From: Paenibacillus marchantiophytorum
GTDB taxonomy: Bacteria; Bacillota; Bacilli; Paenibacillales; NBRC-103111
Direction of reading: 5' to 3'
Assembly (NCBI RefSeq): GCF_014640555.1
Contig: NZ_BMHE01000007.1
Span: 186,001-250,000, forward strand
Length of the DNA: 64,000 nucleotides
This document shows, one piece after another, positions 1-9,500 of this stretch. The translations under genes and the position numbers were made by a program. The notes under the pieces are model-generated. The model worked only from the letters and a program-made list of their open reading frames with translations. It was not told the DNA's origin and did no database searches. Numbering within the stretch: position 1 is the stretch's first letter; the number at the start of each line of letters is the position of its first letter.

Positions 1-660
1 TCTAGCTATTGACGGCTGCCGCTCCCGCCTAACTAATCAGCTACTTTTCCTTACAGCTACTTCTCCGCGTTCTCCCAACCATCTATCTAACACCGCCACC
101 AGTAGCAGATCCACTTCAGAGGGAACGTCGTTCCTCTATTTTGGTAAAAAACACGCTAAATGGACCTCAAGCGGAACTCTGTTCCTCTATTTCGCTGTTT
201 CGCCCCCGAAATGGGCGGATTCGCACGAAATAGGGGATCGTAGTTCCGCATGGTTGCATACATCGGCCGATTTGTCACATATAGCGGATCGTAGTTCCTC
301 TAGTCACTGACGGCTGCCGCTCCCGCCCAACTAATCAGCTACTTTTCCTTGCAACTACTCTCTGCGCTCTCCCAACCATCTATCTAACTCCACCACCAGT
401 AGCTTCACCACCAGTAGCAGATCTACTCAAGAGGGAACGTCGTTCCTCTATTTTGGCAAAGAACACGCTAAATGAACCTCACGCGGAACTCTGTTCCTCT
501 ATTTCGCTGTTTCGCCCCCGAAATGGACGGATTCGCACGAAATAGGGGATCGTAGTTCCGCATGGTTGCACACATCGGCCGATTTGCCACATATAGCGGA
601 TCGTAGTTCCTCTAGCCACTGACGGCTGCCGCTACCGACCAACTAATCAATTCGCTAATT
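1..660. repeat. Tandem intergenic repeat, family 1 (two units plus a fragment)
   Basis: Two consecutive units begin at 1 and 299 and a third, truncated, begins at 611; each opens with TCTAG followed by a GACGGCTGCCGCT segment. Each full unit carries four cores of the form GGAAC-N3-GTTCC or GGATC-N3-GTTCC. Two are followed by CTATTT and two are preceded by AAATAG or ATATAG, so the cores face each other. The second unit is longer because a short CACCAGTAGC-containing stretch is duplicated. No credible coding frame runs through it. The same family recurs in reverse orientation at 37961-38615. Mobile, regulatory or structural role is unknown. Confidence 0.85.
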
Positions 661-703
661 TACATCCTAAACAATCGCCGCTCACAGCGCTCCCCCTCCC
701 CAT

Positions 704-1219
704 TCAAAGCTTCCAAGCATTCATAAAGCGATGTATCCCAAAATCCACTAAGCTCGAATTCAAAATAGCTTCCCGCAAAGGATGCAGGCTCGGTGTGAAA
801 CGAATCTCTACATCTAAAGCGATAATTCTCTCAATTAAGTTCGTAAGTGGATCCATCCGTATGGGATCAACGGCATTTTCAGAAATATAATAGCCTGCCG
901 TTTCATCAAATAAAACGAAGCTGTCCCCCGGAAGCGTATAGCGGTAGATGGTTGCGTCACGAATCGCTTGGTACCAATGTGTTTCAACCGTCATGATGAT
1001 TTCCGCGGGGCTTGCGCCAAAAAATAGAGCGTGATCTGCATCACTTAATCCTTCGGACCTGCGATACACAATTCTGGGGCAGTCTCTGGGCACATAGAAG
1101 GTAAATTCATGTTCTTGATCAATCGCCCAAACCACGGGAGGCATATCTGTTCGATTGGATTTCACTCTTGGCTCAAAATGTATAATCGTAGAATCCTCGC
1201 TAAAATGAAATAATTCCAT
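704..1219 (-). CDS. DUF6886 family protein
   Basis: A protein of 171 residues opening MELFHFSED and containing WAIDQEHEFTFYVPRDCPR, AAGYY and a terminal RFTPSLHPLREAI stretch. This pattern matches, from memory, the DUF6886 family of small soluble proteins of unknown function found in Bacillota. There is no signal peptide or membrane segment. An in-frame start five codons upstream is less likely, because GGAGG lies about six bases before the ATG chosen here. The gene appears monocistronic: a terminator at 1252-1286 separates it from the regulator upstream, and family 1 repeats begin directly downstream. No function can be assigned. Confidence 0.8.
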   Translation of the reverse strand: MELFHFSEDSTIIHFEPRVKSNRTDMPPVVWAIDQEHEFTFYVPRDCPRIVYRRSEGLSDADHALFFGASPAEIIMTVETHWYQAIRDATIYRYTLPGDSFVLFDETAGYYISENAVDPIRMDPLTNLIERIIALDVEIRFTPSLHPLREAILNSSLVDFGIHRFMNAWKL

Positions 1220-1251
1220 GGGACGCCTCCACATAAACTAATTTTCGTAAT

Positions 1252-1286
1252 ATTAAAAAAAGTGCTCTTCACCTTCGTGAATGCAC
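1252..1286 (-). terminator. Rho-independent terminator after the SorC-type regulator gene
   Basis: On the minus strand GTGC-a-TTCAC pairs with GTGAA-ga-GCAC around a short loop and is followed by seven T residues. It lies just downstream of the regulator stop codon and before the DUF6886 start. Confidence 0.6.
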
Positions 1287-1295
1287 CTCTGGATG

Positions 1296-2264
1296 TCATA
1301 ATAGCACTGGACTGATTCGCTCTAATAAGTATTTAGCCGTAAATTGGTCCGTGACCAGCACGTTCGCATACCTGCCTTGAAGGGCACCATAGATGCCGTC
1401 TACTTTCTTAGCACCACCGGCGACCAGAATGGATTGTTCTTTCCATTTTAATTCTTCCAATTCGATGCCAATTGTTCTTTGATTCAACTCTTCCGCACAA
1501 ATATTTCCGTTTATATCAATATAACGAGAACAAATATCTCCCGCGCCTTTTTCATAAATGACTTTCAAATCGGATTCGGTAAAATAATTGGCTTTAATCA
1601 GTACGGAATCTTCCGTAGGCGCCCCTACCGTTACAATAGCAATGTTGGATTGTTTGCCCAAATTAAGAATGTTGCGAATATGGCGATCCGCTTCGATCGC
1701 TTGCTTCACGACGGCATGATCGACAATCGCCGGAAGCGGTATGAAATATGGCGAAGTATGGAAGGCTTTGCCGAATAAATTAACGATTTCATAAGCATAC
1801 GTATTCGTTGCTGAGTGGCTGACGCCCCCGTTTAGCTGGACAACCTTAACATCCTTCAGATGCTTGTCTTTCAGATTGAGCGCGACCTCATAGAGTGTCG
1901 TCCCCCAAGTTGTGGAAATAATATCGCCATCCTTGACCGTTTCATATACATATTGTGCAGCACCTTCACCCAAGTACTTTTTGACAATCGCATCCTGATA
2001 TTGCGGAACAGATACGACAACCGCTTTCTTCAGCTGAAATTTCTTTTCGATTTCCCTTGCTAAATGCTCGTTGTTCTCCCTAGGGTCGTTAATCTTAATT
2101 TGAACATAACCCTCATCCTTCGCTTGTTGCAAAAAACGGGACACGGTCGGGCGAGAGATTCCGAACGTTTCGGCAATCTCCTGCTGGCTGTAATCCAACT
2201 GATAATACATTTTGGCAGCATCAATCATTCTCGCTAATTTATCATCGGTGCGTTCCTCAGACAC
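1296..2264 (-). CDS. SorC/DeoR-type sugar-binding transcriptional regulator
   Basis: A cytoplasmic DNA-binding regulator. After a short lead it shows an N-terminal helix-turn-helix (YSQQEIAETFGISRPTVSRF), then a SorC-type effector domain with the typical DGDIISTTWGTTL segment, PLPAIVD, and a C-terminal GGAKKVDGIYGALQG followed by LVTDQFTAKYLL. Members usually bind a phosphorylated sugar or nucleoside intermediate. With this GTG start it has 322 residues, close to the family norm. A second GTG at 2318 would add 18 residues but lies inside a probable operator palindrome, so I prefer the shorter form; neither has a strong ribosome binding site. No sugar operon adjoins it, so the regulated genes are unknown; autoregulation is likely. 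Confidence 0.85.
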   Translation of the reverse strand: MSEERTDDKLARMIDAAKMYYQLDYSQQEIAETFGISRPTVSRFLQQAKDEGYVQIKINDPRENNEHLAREIEKKFQLKKAVVVSVPQYQDAIVKKYLGEGAAQYVYETVKDGDIISTTWGTTLYEVALNLKDKHLKDVKVVQLNGGVSHSATNTYAYEIVNLFGKAFHTSPYFIPLPAIVDHAVVKQAIEADRHIRNILNLGKQSNIAIVTVGAPTEDSVLIKANYFTESDLKVIYEKGAGDICSRYIDINGNICAEELNQRTIGIELEELKWKEQSILVAGGAKKVDGIYGALQGRYANVLVTDQFTAKYLLERISPVLL

Positions 2265-2300
2265 TTGCAACCCACACTTTCTACTTCTCACATTAAAGTA

Positions 2301-2319
2301 TGAGCAAACAAATTGCACA
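2301..2319. promoter_or_regulatory. Probable operator palindrome of the SorC-type regulator
   Basis: TGAGCAA-ACAAA-TTGCACA, a 7-5-7 inverted repeat with one mismatch. It overlaps the earliest possible start codon of the regulator gene, which argues for the downstream start and for autoregulation. This is inference from position and symmetry. Confidence 0.45.
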
Positions 2320-2362
2320 TAATTTCAGCTAATTATATCCATATATGTCCAATATGACAACT

Positions 2363-3220
2363 TCATTTTATCGTAAAAGTACCTGTCGCCTTATGGTCGC
2401 CAACCGTGTACGTATAAGTGCCAGGCTGCGGATTGTTCAGCAGAAATACATTGTCGCCTTTCTTCAATACGGCATCGATATGCAAGTCCGTCGACTTCAA
2501 CTTTAAACCTTCATCGCTCAACGCGGATACGACGAAGACGGCTTTAATCATGGTCGCTTTTTTAAAATTGACATTCTTCGGGTTAAAGCCCCCTGCATTC
2601 AACTCAATTCTGACGGTTTGCAGATCGTTCGATTCCTCATAAACGGCTTCCTGAGTCTCTTTTTGTCCAATGTGACCAACGGCGATCTGATCTTTCTGGA
2701 CAAGCAAGGCAATAGCCGCTCCTGCCACGATCAAAGAAAGGCACAGAGTCCCAATCCTTACTGAAAGTAGGCTCCGTTTAGCGTTTTTTGTTTGAGGAGA
2801 ACGACCTGCCTGCCACTCCATCCCTTTTAAGAGTAGAAATAGCAGTATCATCACGATGACATCCGTAACAAATATCACCTTGCCAGATAAATAGAAGGTC
2901 ATGCCACAACGAACACCCACGATAGCTCCAAATATCCCCGTCAACACAGTGTTCCATATCGCGTACGCGCCCCATAATCTGCCCGCCATGTAACCTAAAA
3001 CCAACATCAATAAGATGGACAGACTAAGCGATAAATAAACTTGGTAGGCAAACATTTGAATGGTCAGCATCCCTACCGACAAGCCAGCAATAGCTGCGAG
3101 CAGGGTGATGATCGTCTTGCCAGCCAACTTGGATAGCGCAGACTTCCATTTATAAAGATTTATAAGGAAATAACTTAGAGCTAAACCGATAAGAACCAAA
3201 CTGCCAATACTGAGCGCCAT
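2363..3220 (-). CDS. Membrane protein with C-terminal cupredoxin-like domain
   Basis: A 285-residue protein. The first ~190 residues form about six hydrophobic helices; after an outward stretch, residues ~200-285 (VRIELNAGGFNPKNVNF to PGTYTYTVGDHKATGTFTIK) resemble the EfeO-type cupredoxin_1 beta-sandwich. The usual copper ligands (Cys, His, Met in the C-terminal loop) are not evident, so the domain may not hold copper. The start was chosen because GGAGGTG lies just upstream; an upstream in-frame ATG falls in that site. It is the last gene of the minus-strand run HupE-like, YcgR, YcgQ, this gene. A role in envelope metal handling fits the neighbours but is inferred. Confidence 0.65.
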   Translation of the reverse strand: MALSIGSLVLIGLALSYFLINLYKWKSALSKLAGKTIITLLAAIAGLSVGMLTIQMFAYQVYLSLSLSILLMLVLGYMAGRLWGAYAIWNTVLTGIFGAIVGVRCGMTFYLSGKVIFVTDVIVMILLFLLLKGMEWQAGRSPQTKNAKRSLLSVRIGTLCLSLIVAGAAIALLVQKDQIAVGHIGQKETQEAVYEESNDLQTVRIELNAGGFNPKNVNFKKATMIKAVFVVSALSDEGLKLKSTDLHIDAVLKKGDNVFLLNNPQPGTYTYTVGDHKATGTFTIK

Positions 3221-3253
3221 ACAGGGCACCTCCATAGAAGACTAGAAATTCAC

Positions 3254-4171
3254 TTACAATTCAGAGGCAAAATTCCAATCCGGATACACGTAAGGCACCG
3301 CATTAGCCACTGCTGGCTCAATTTGCTCAATGTTAATCTTCATTACTTTCTGCCCGTGGTATTCTGTGTGATCAATCGTTCCTGTAATGGTTAGCCATGT
3401 ATCGTTGGGATACTGGCCCGCATCCGGTGTCTCCGTAATGATCCCATAGGGGGAGATGTCCGCTATACAATGCGTCATCGCCATACGCCCAATAATAAAT
3501 TGGGAGGCAGGAAGTCCTTCTTCGCGATAAACAAAACCTGTAATCTTGATACTCTTCCCTTGAAAGTTATCCACAAAGGTATTAATCGCTTGCAGCTTTT
3601 CGATAAACCATTGATCTTTCATTTCAATCATTTCTTGATTGTACAAACGCATGCCCAGTTTCGCGTAATCTCGATTGTACACGTTCGTTTTGAACATGTT
3701 TTGTACGGCCGGATCTACGCCGCCCCTCATGCTGACCAATTCAACGGGGCCATCTTTCCCTTTGGCGGATATGCCGCTAACATTCATCCCTTTGCCTTGA
3801 GCCATTGAACCGGCTAGAGCTGTATTCGGCAAGATGGTGGCCAGAATAAGCGGAAAGATAAATAGGCTGTAGATGCCTGCCTGCAACCAAGATGAGCGCG
3901 CAGGCTCATGAGAATGACTATGGGAATGATCATGCCCGCAATCGCAGACAATAACATTTTTCTTAAGAGATAGGAAAGCGACATAGATTTGGAACGCAGT
4001 CATGATCACTAAGCCGCACACTGCGATGTCGACATAGAGCATTAAGTGCGGCGCGATATACAGCAGCATGTCCCCTGTAAGGAGCAGCTTCAGCAAGACT
4101 CCTGCAAACCCTGCCAGAATGCCGGACTTGATAAAATGATGAATGGCTTTTATGTTCCATTTTTTCGGCAT
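3254..4171 (-). CDS. ycgQ: YcgQ-like TIGR03943 membrane protein (permease partner)
   Basis: A 305-residue protein with two N-terminal hydrophobic segments, a His-rich loop (CDCGHDHSHSHSHE) at about residues 77-90, a third membrane segment, then a ~170-residue extracytoplasmic domain with RDYAKLGMRLYNQEMIEM, GFVYREEGLP and HCIADISPYG. This is the layout of the TIGR03943/DUF1980 family (B. subtilis YcgQ), normally encoded next to a YcgR permease, as here (10-base gap). The His/Cys cluster suggests metal binding. The substrate of YcgQR systems is not settled. The ATG is preceded by GAGGAAAG. Confidence 0.85.
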   Translation of the reverse strand: MPKKWNIKAIHHFIKSGILAGFAGVLLKLLLTGDMLLYIAPHLMLYVDIAVCGLVIMTAFQIYVAFLSLKKNVIVCDCGHDHSHSHSHEPARSSWLQAGIYSLFIFPLILATILPNTALAGSMAQGKGMNVSGISAKGKDGPVELVSMRGGVDPAVQNMFKTNVYNRDYAKLGMRLYNQEMIEMKDQWFIEKLQAINTFVDNFQGKSIKITGFVYREEGLPASQFIIGRMAMTHCIADISPYGIITETPDAGQYPNDTWLTITGTIDHTEYHGQKVMKINIEQIEPAVANAVPYVYPDWNFASEL

Positions 4172-4181
4172 AGGTCTTTCC

Positions 4182-5210
4182 TCATTTCAGCACTGTATAT
4201 TCTAGAATGATAGAGCCTGCATAGACGAACACAATAACTAACAGACTTAATAGAACAACAAATTTTGTTTTAAATACGGCCAGCATCATGAGAAGACCTT
4301 TGAGATTCAGCATCGGCCCAAAGACCATGAAGGCAATCAACGATCCTTTGGAGAAGGTGGTCATGAATGATTGGGCCACAAAGGCATCCGAGGTCGAGCA
4401 TAATGACAGAAGAAAGCCGAGACCCATCATCATGAAATTGGAGCTCCATGTGCCCTGTCCGAGTGATACCAAGCTCTCTTGGCTGATGAAAGTTATCAAT
4501 ATTGCAACCAGACACGCGCCAAACAATAAATATTTGCCCATTTCAAAAAATTCTTCAATCGCATGACCCATGACACTTAAGACTTTATTGCTTGCATGTG
4601 GATGAGGATGATCCTCTTCATGACCATGGCTGTGCAGATCGCTTGCCGTTTGACGCAGCGGGTTGCCTTTAACAAACCGATATACGATCAACCCGATGAG
4701 CAGGGCACAAAGGAACGCCAGTCCCATGCGTGAAAAGGCCATTTCCGGCCGATTGCGGAAAGCTGTCCAAGTGGACCAGAACACAACCGGATTCAGAATA
4801 GGACCGACAAGAATAAACGTTGTCGCCACATGAACGGGCATGCCTTTGCGAATCAGCTTGCGGATCGCAGGCACCATGCCGCATTCGCAAATGGGAAAGA
4901 TGATGCCAAGTAGACTGGCCGTTAGAATGCCCAGCACAGGATGGCGAGGAATCATTCTGCGAATCATTTGCTCCGATACATACACCTGCAAAAGCGCGGA
5001 TACAAACACGCCTATCAAAATAAACGGCATCGCCTCGATGATCATGGAAATGAACACCGTTTTGAACACTTGGAGCTTGGGACTGCTCAGGAAAGTCCCA
5101 GGTGATTCATACGTAAACACATAGAGAGAAACGATGCCTAGAAGAAACAGTAGAGCAAATAGGTTAGCATTGGACTTGTTTGTTTTTTTCGTTACTGCCA
5201 TTTGCTGCAA
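4182..5210 (-). CDS. ycgR: YcgR-like permease (DUF318/ArsP_1 family)
   Basis: An integral membrane permease of 342 residues with 8-10 hydrophobic helices arranged as two halves. Diagnostic motifs are FPICECGMVPAIRKL in the first half and LCSTSDAFVAQSF in the second, with a His-rich cytoplasmic linker (DLHSHGHEEDHPHPH) between them. DUF318 proteins include ArsP-like organoarsenical exporters and YcgR. The paired YcgQ immediately downstream makes YcgR the better match. The first codon is TTG, with AGGAGAGGG at good spacing; an ATG three codons later is the alternative. Substrate unknown; His-rich linkers in both partners point to a divalent metal. Confidence 0.85.
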   Translation of the reverse strand: MQQMAVTKKTNKSNANLFALLFLLGIVSLYVFTYESPGTFLSSPKLQVFKTVFISMIIEAMPFILIGVFVSALLQVYVSEQMIRRMIPRHPVLGILTASLLGIIFPICECGMVPAIRKLIRKGMPVHVATTFILVGPILNPVVFWSTWTAFRNRPEMAFSRMGLAFLCALLIGLIVYRFVKGNPLRQTASDLHSHGHEEDHPHPHASNKVLSVMGHAIEEFFEMGKYLLFGACLVAILITFISQESLVSLGQGTWSSNFMMMGLGFLLSLCSTSDAFVAQSFMTTFSKGSLIAFMVFGPMLNLKGLLMMLAVFKTKFVVLLSLLVIVFVYAGSIILEYTVLK

Positions 5211-5250
5211 CAGGACCCTCTCCTAACGTAATGGTCAAACGTGGATCATG

Positions 5251-6462
5251 TTACGTTTCGAACACTCTTTGGACCAGCCAGATCCCGCCTAACAGCAAAG
5301 CCAGCGCAGATCCGGAAATCACAATTTTCCTCGCATATTTGACCCGGTGCATCATGTACAAGAGCGGAATGAAGATAGCAACGATAATCAGCTGCACGGT
5401 TTCGATCCCTAGGTTAAAGCTGATTAAATCCGTAGCCAGCTCGGTCTTCGGAATGTTCATCCCTTTCAAAATATCAGCAAAGCCCATCCCATGAATCAAG
5501 CCAAATAGGAACGTGAGCAGCCAGCGATAGCTGACGGATTTGCGTACTATATTATCAATAGCCACATAGCAAATGCTAAGCGCAATTAGCGGCTCCACGA
5601 TGGAAGGAGGAACTGCGATAATATTTAAGACAGTAAGGGTTAAGGTAAGACTATGGGCGATCGTAAAAGCCGTAATCATAGTGGCGTATTGCTTGTAAGT
5701 TTGTCTGGCGATAAGCAATGAGAATAAGAACAGCAAATGGTCATAACCGCCAAGAATATGATGGATGCCGAGCATAAAAAAGGAGTACCAGCCGGATATC
5801 GCGTCCGTTTCCACTTCACTATCGACCGATTTCCCTGCGTCTGTGGCGAAAGAAGCTTTCTGGGAAGCATCCGTTGGCATGCTTTGCAGATCAGGCGGCA
5901 ATTTGGCAAAATCAGCATCCGTCAGCTGCATCGCCCAGCTGCGGTTCTCTGCCGACAAGGCCGCTGTGCTGCTCTGCGTCCCGTAATGAATCGTCAATAA
6001 ATTAACATAATTCGTTTTCGTGTCATGCTGATACAGGGTATCCTTCAATGAAATGTTCTGTGAAGCGAGTACTGGCGGATAAATCGCAGTTAGCAGCACT
6101 TTGGAGGCATCGCCTTCCCGATCCAGGACAATGCTTTGAAGCTGCTGCATAGCCTGAATTTGACCGCCGATTTTCAGCGTTAATTGAGGTTTAATGACAT
6201 CTGCAAATGTATCGCGAATCCGCTCAAACTCCGTTTGGTCCAGCATCTTATTGTTATCTGTATCCCCACCGGCCAATTCGATAACAGAGAGCTCATCAAT
6301 GGCGAACGTTAAGCGGGTTTGTGATTGGGTTAGATCAAGCGTCGCATAACTTGCACTATACGCATGGGCATAAGCCGCTTGCTTGAATGGCAGGAATAAA
6401 AGCAAAGCTAAAGCGATCAAACACACCGCCAACCGGCCTTTAGACACTGATTGCCTATACAT
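5251..6462 (-). CDS. HupE/UreJ-like membrane protein with extracytoplasmic N-domain
   Basis: A 403-residue protein. An N-terminal signal segment (residues ~10-33) is followed by a ~190-residue outside domain that contains DTDNNKMLDQTEF, an EF-hand-like loop, and then by a C-terminal HupE/UreJ_2 domain of six to seven helices. The domain has the hallmark GIHHILGGYDHLLFLFSLL, TAFTIAHSLTLTL and FGLIHGMGFADIL; its repeated His/Asp residues are typical of this presumed metal (nickel/cobalt-type) carrier family. It heads a run with YcgR and YcgQ (41-base and 10-base gaps). GGGGGA precedes the ATG. Which metal it moves is unknown. Confidence 0.8.
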   Translation of the reverse strand: MYRQSVSKGRLAVCLIALALLLFLPFKQAAYAHAYSASYATLDLTQSQTRLTFAIDELSVIELAGGDTDNNKMLDQTEFERIRDTFADVIKPQLTLKIGGQIQAMQQLQSIVLDREGDASKVLLTAIYPPVLASQNISLKDTLYQHDTKTNYVNLLTIHYGTQSSTAALSAENRSWAMQLTDADFAKLPPDLQSMPTDASQKASFATDAGKSVDSEVETDAISGWYSFFMLGIHHILGGYDHLLFLFSLLIARQTYKQYATMITAFTIAHSLTLTLTVLNIIAVPPSIVEPLIALSICYVAIDNIVRKSVSYRWLLTFLFGLIHGMGFADILKGMNIPKTELATDLISFNLGIETVQLIIVAIFIPLLYMMHRVKYARKIVISGSALALLLGGIWLVQRVFET

Positions 6463-6495
6463 GAAAATCCCCCATTTTAGTTAAAATAATGTAGA

Positions 6496-6536
6496 GAAAA
6501 GGAAGAGGGATGCCATCCTCTCGGAATGGTCCCTCT
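6496..6536 (-). terminator. Terminator after the giant SLH protein gene
   Basis: On the minus strand AGAGGGA with an inner CCAT pairs with ATGG and TCCCTCT, followed by a T-rich run (TTCCTTTTCTC). It lies between the giant gene and the HupE-like gene, so the latter may have its own promoter or be read through. Confidence 0.5.
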
Positions 6537-6556
6537 CTCCCTTTCGGTAAAATGAT

Positions 6557-9500
6557 TTATTTATTGCCAAGTAAGTTATAAATAATTTGTGCCGCTTCTG
6601 CGCGGGAAGTCATGCCCGAAGGATCAAATTGCCCTTGCGCCCTTCCTTGAATGAGGCCCAGTTTAGCAGCCTTCTGCACATGCTCTTGGGCCCATGAAGA
6701 AACGAGATTCATATCGTCAAATCTGGTGTCCTTTTGAACCTGAGCCTTCGTACCGCCAAACTTCTCGTAGGCTCTCATCGTCATCGTAATCATTTCCTCA
6801 CGCGTGATGAGACCATTAGGATCGAATTGGGTGGCGCTTTTGCCTGTAACAATGCCTGCTTGATTAGCACTTGCTACAGCTTTCGCATACCAAGCCGTTG
6901 CAGGCACATCGGAGAAGACCGCCTGTGTGCTCGCGTCACTCCATTTCATTACGTTTTGGAGCATCGTTGTAAACTCAGCACGCGTGATTGAGCGAGAAGG
7001 TTCAAACGTTGACTCCCCAGTTCCGCTTAACATCTGCTTAGCCGTGAGCTCCGAAATCACATTGAATGCCCAGTGACTCACAGGCACATCTTTGAATGTT
7101 TTCTTCAATTCCAGCACGGCATATTTACTAAAATGGCTGATGGATGCTGTGATCTCGCCATCTTTGTATTCGCCGCCCGTATACGTCAATTCTCCAGAAT
7201 CAGAGATATAGAATATACCTGCCAGCTTTTGATTAACACTCACATCTACCTTCAAACGAATCACCATTGGTTGATCGAACTTCGATAGCTGCTCCACTTT
7301 GCCGTTTGCCGAGGTGATCGACAGACTGAATTCATACACCTCGCCTGCCAGCTTAATTGTCGCAGAAGACGTGCGCTCGCTTTGAGCGATAATCGTCTTG
7401 GCCTCCGCCGAGTTGATTGGGCTCCATTTCAACGAAATCGCGCTATCCTTAAGATCTTCCGAAGTAAGCTTGCTCTCCAGCTGTTTCAGAATACTAGCCG
7501 GCACTTCCACCGCCAGCTTGTCTGACTTAATCACCAGATTTCCGCTGCCAAGCAGTTCAGAAGCATGGGATGGCAATTTCACTTCTGTCGTATCGGATTT
7601 AACCGTTACCGTTGTTTTTCCGCTTTCTTGTGATTTAAGCTGTTCCGCAGAAATGACTACTTTCCCCGGCTGCTCAGGGGTTGGTGTTGGCGTAGAAGGA
7701 ATGGAAGTACCGCTGTTGCCGCTATTGCCGCCATCACCACCAGTGCCGCCGCTTCCTTCGTTCTTACTGCTAACCGTTACAACCGTCGAAGCTTCGAATG
7801 ATCCGTCCTCCGTTTGCACCGTGATCGTCGCTGTTCCTGCGCTTACCGCAGTCACAACTCCGTCCACTACGGTGGCGACTTTGCTATCGCTCGTGCTCCA
7901 CTTCACAGCTTTGTTCGCCGCATCCGTTGGCGCTACTGCCTCCGTCAACGTTTCTTGCGCTCCCGCTGTTAAGCTAACCGCTGCTTTGTCCAGCGTTACT
8001 CCGGTTACTTTCACTGGCGGTATCACTACCGCCTTAACCGTCACAACCGTCGAAGCTGCGAATGATCCGTCCTCCGTTTGCACCGTGATCGTCGCTGTTC
8101 CTGCGCTTACCGCAGTCACAACTCCGCCCACTACGGTGGCGACTTTGCTATCGCTCGTGCTCCACTTCACAGCTTTGTTCGCCGCATCCGTTGGCGCTAC
8201 TGCCGCCGTCAACGTTTCTTGCGCTCCCGCTGTTAAGCTAACCGCTGCTTTGTCCAGCGTTACTCCGGTTACTTTCACTGGCGCGGACGTGACTTTCTTC
8301 AATTCCTTCGTATCCCGTACCCGGATCCGGTCACCTTGCGAGTACTTGCCTGAGAGACCAACGGCCTCCAGGATTTCACCCACTTGCAGCTGAGGAATCG
8401 GTCCGCTTTGATTAATAATGTAGCCATCCACGAAAACCATAACTTCGCCAGAACCATCGTTCACTACATACGTTGTAGCATCTGGTCTTGCGACGACATT
8501 ACCCTTTACCTTGACTAATTGGCCTTGGTAAGCATCGGAGATTGAATCCTTTGTACTCACAGCTTTAGGAACAAGCGGAGTACCTGAACTAACCTTCACA
8601 ATACTGTTATCAAATTTATCAAATTCGAGCTCTGTATTATTTTCAAAAATTTTGATGTGTCCATACACTCGAACGACATCGCCTAGTTGAAGAGTGCCAA
8701 CGGGCACTTCATTAAACGCCATAATACCGCCGGTCTCATCTTGTACATAAGCGGAATCGAAGAAGTTCCCTGCTGCTGTCGTTACCTTGCCTTGAACCAA
8801 AACGGTTGTACCTTCGGCTAAATTACGTGCATCACCGATTGGCGCTACTTTGAGTTCCAAGTGCGATAACCAGTTCATCACATTCAGGGCAAACGGATCA
8901 TTTCCTTTGGCATTAAATGTTTGATCCATTTGTTTATCATTGAAAATATTCATACCGGAAACGATTATTCTGCCCTTGCCGACAACTTCTGATGCAACGA
9001 GAGGAATGGCTGACCCGCCTGTTACATCCGTTAACGCTGGACCCGTTTTCCCATTTGGTGTGCGAGGATTATAAGCGACCCCATCTGCTTTGATTTGAGC
9101 CGCATCTTGGAAGGTGGATTCATTCCCGCGTACTAGAATCGTCAAAGCATCCGTATCGGTCAAGGCAACTTTATTGCCGTTCCCATCATTTTTCGCCACA
9201 CTGGACCCACTATAGTATTCAATTGTAGGAACAAAATCGGTTAAGTTATTGCTAACCGGCTTCGGATGAGAACGAACTGAGAAATTAGAAGTCAGTGGTG
9301 TTCCCCAGAAGTTCCCATCGGCCGTTTCATCGAACACGCCATCATTATTGACCATGAGACTTGAGCCAGCACCCGCTAAAATGGCATTCAGATTTTGATT
9401 GGAACCGCCATAATTGCTCTTCTCCGCTAAGTAGAGAGATCCGCCTTGTGCGACAAATTTAGTGATAGCGGCAATCTCTGCAGAGCCATAACTGGACGAT

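Noticed and set aside
1-660. Insertion sequence with transposase
   Set aside because: No coding frame of transposase length and no such gene elsewhere in the window; units are non-coding repeats.
5224-5257. AACGTAA and TTACGTT inverted arms between the HupE-like and YcgR genes as a metal-regulator operator
   Set aside because: The 20-base spacing is too wide for a typical Zur or Fur site and one arm lies in the HupE coding end; not strong enough to list.
7398-8393. Long plus-strand open frame of 331 codons
   Set aside because: It is the antisense of the Big_2 and linker region of the giant surface protein; the Thr/Val/Ala-rich sequence mirrors the repeats and there is no ribosome binding site.
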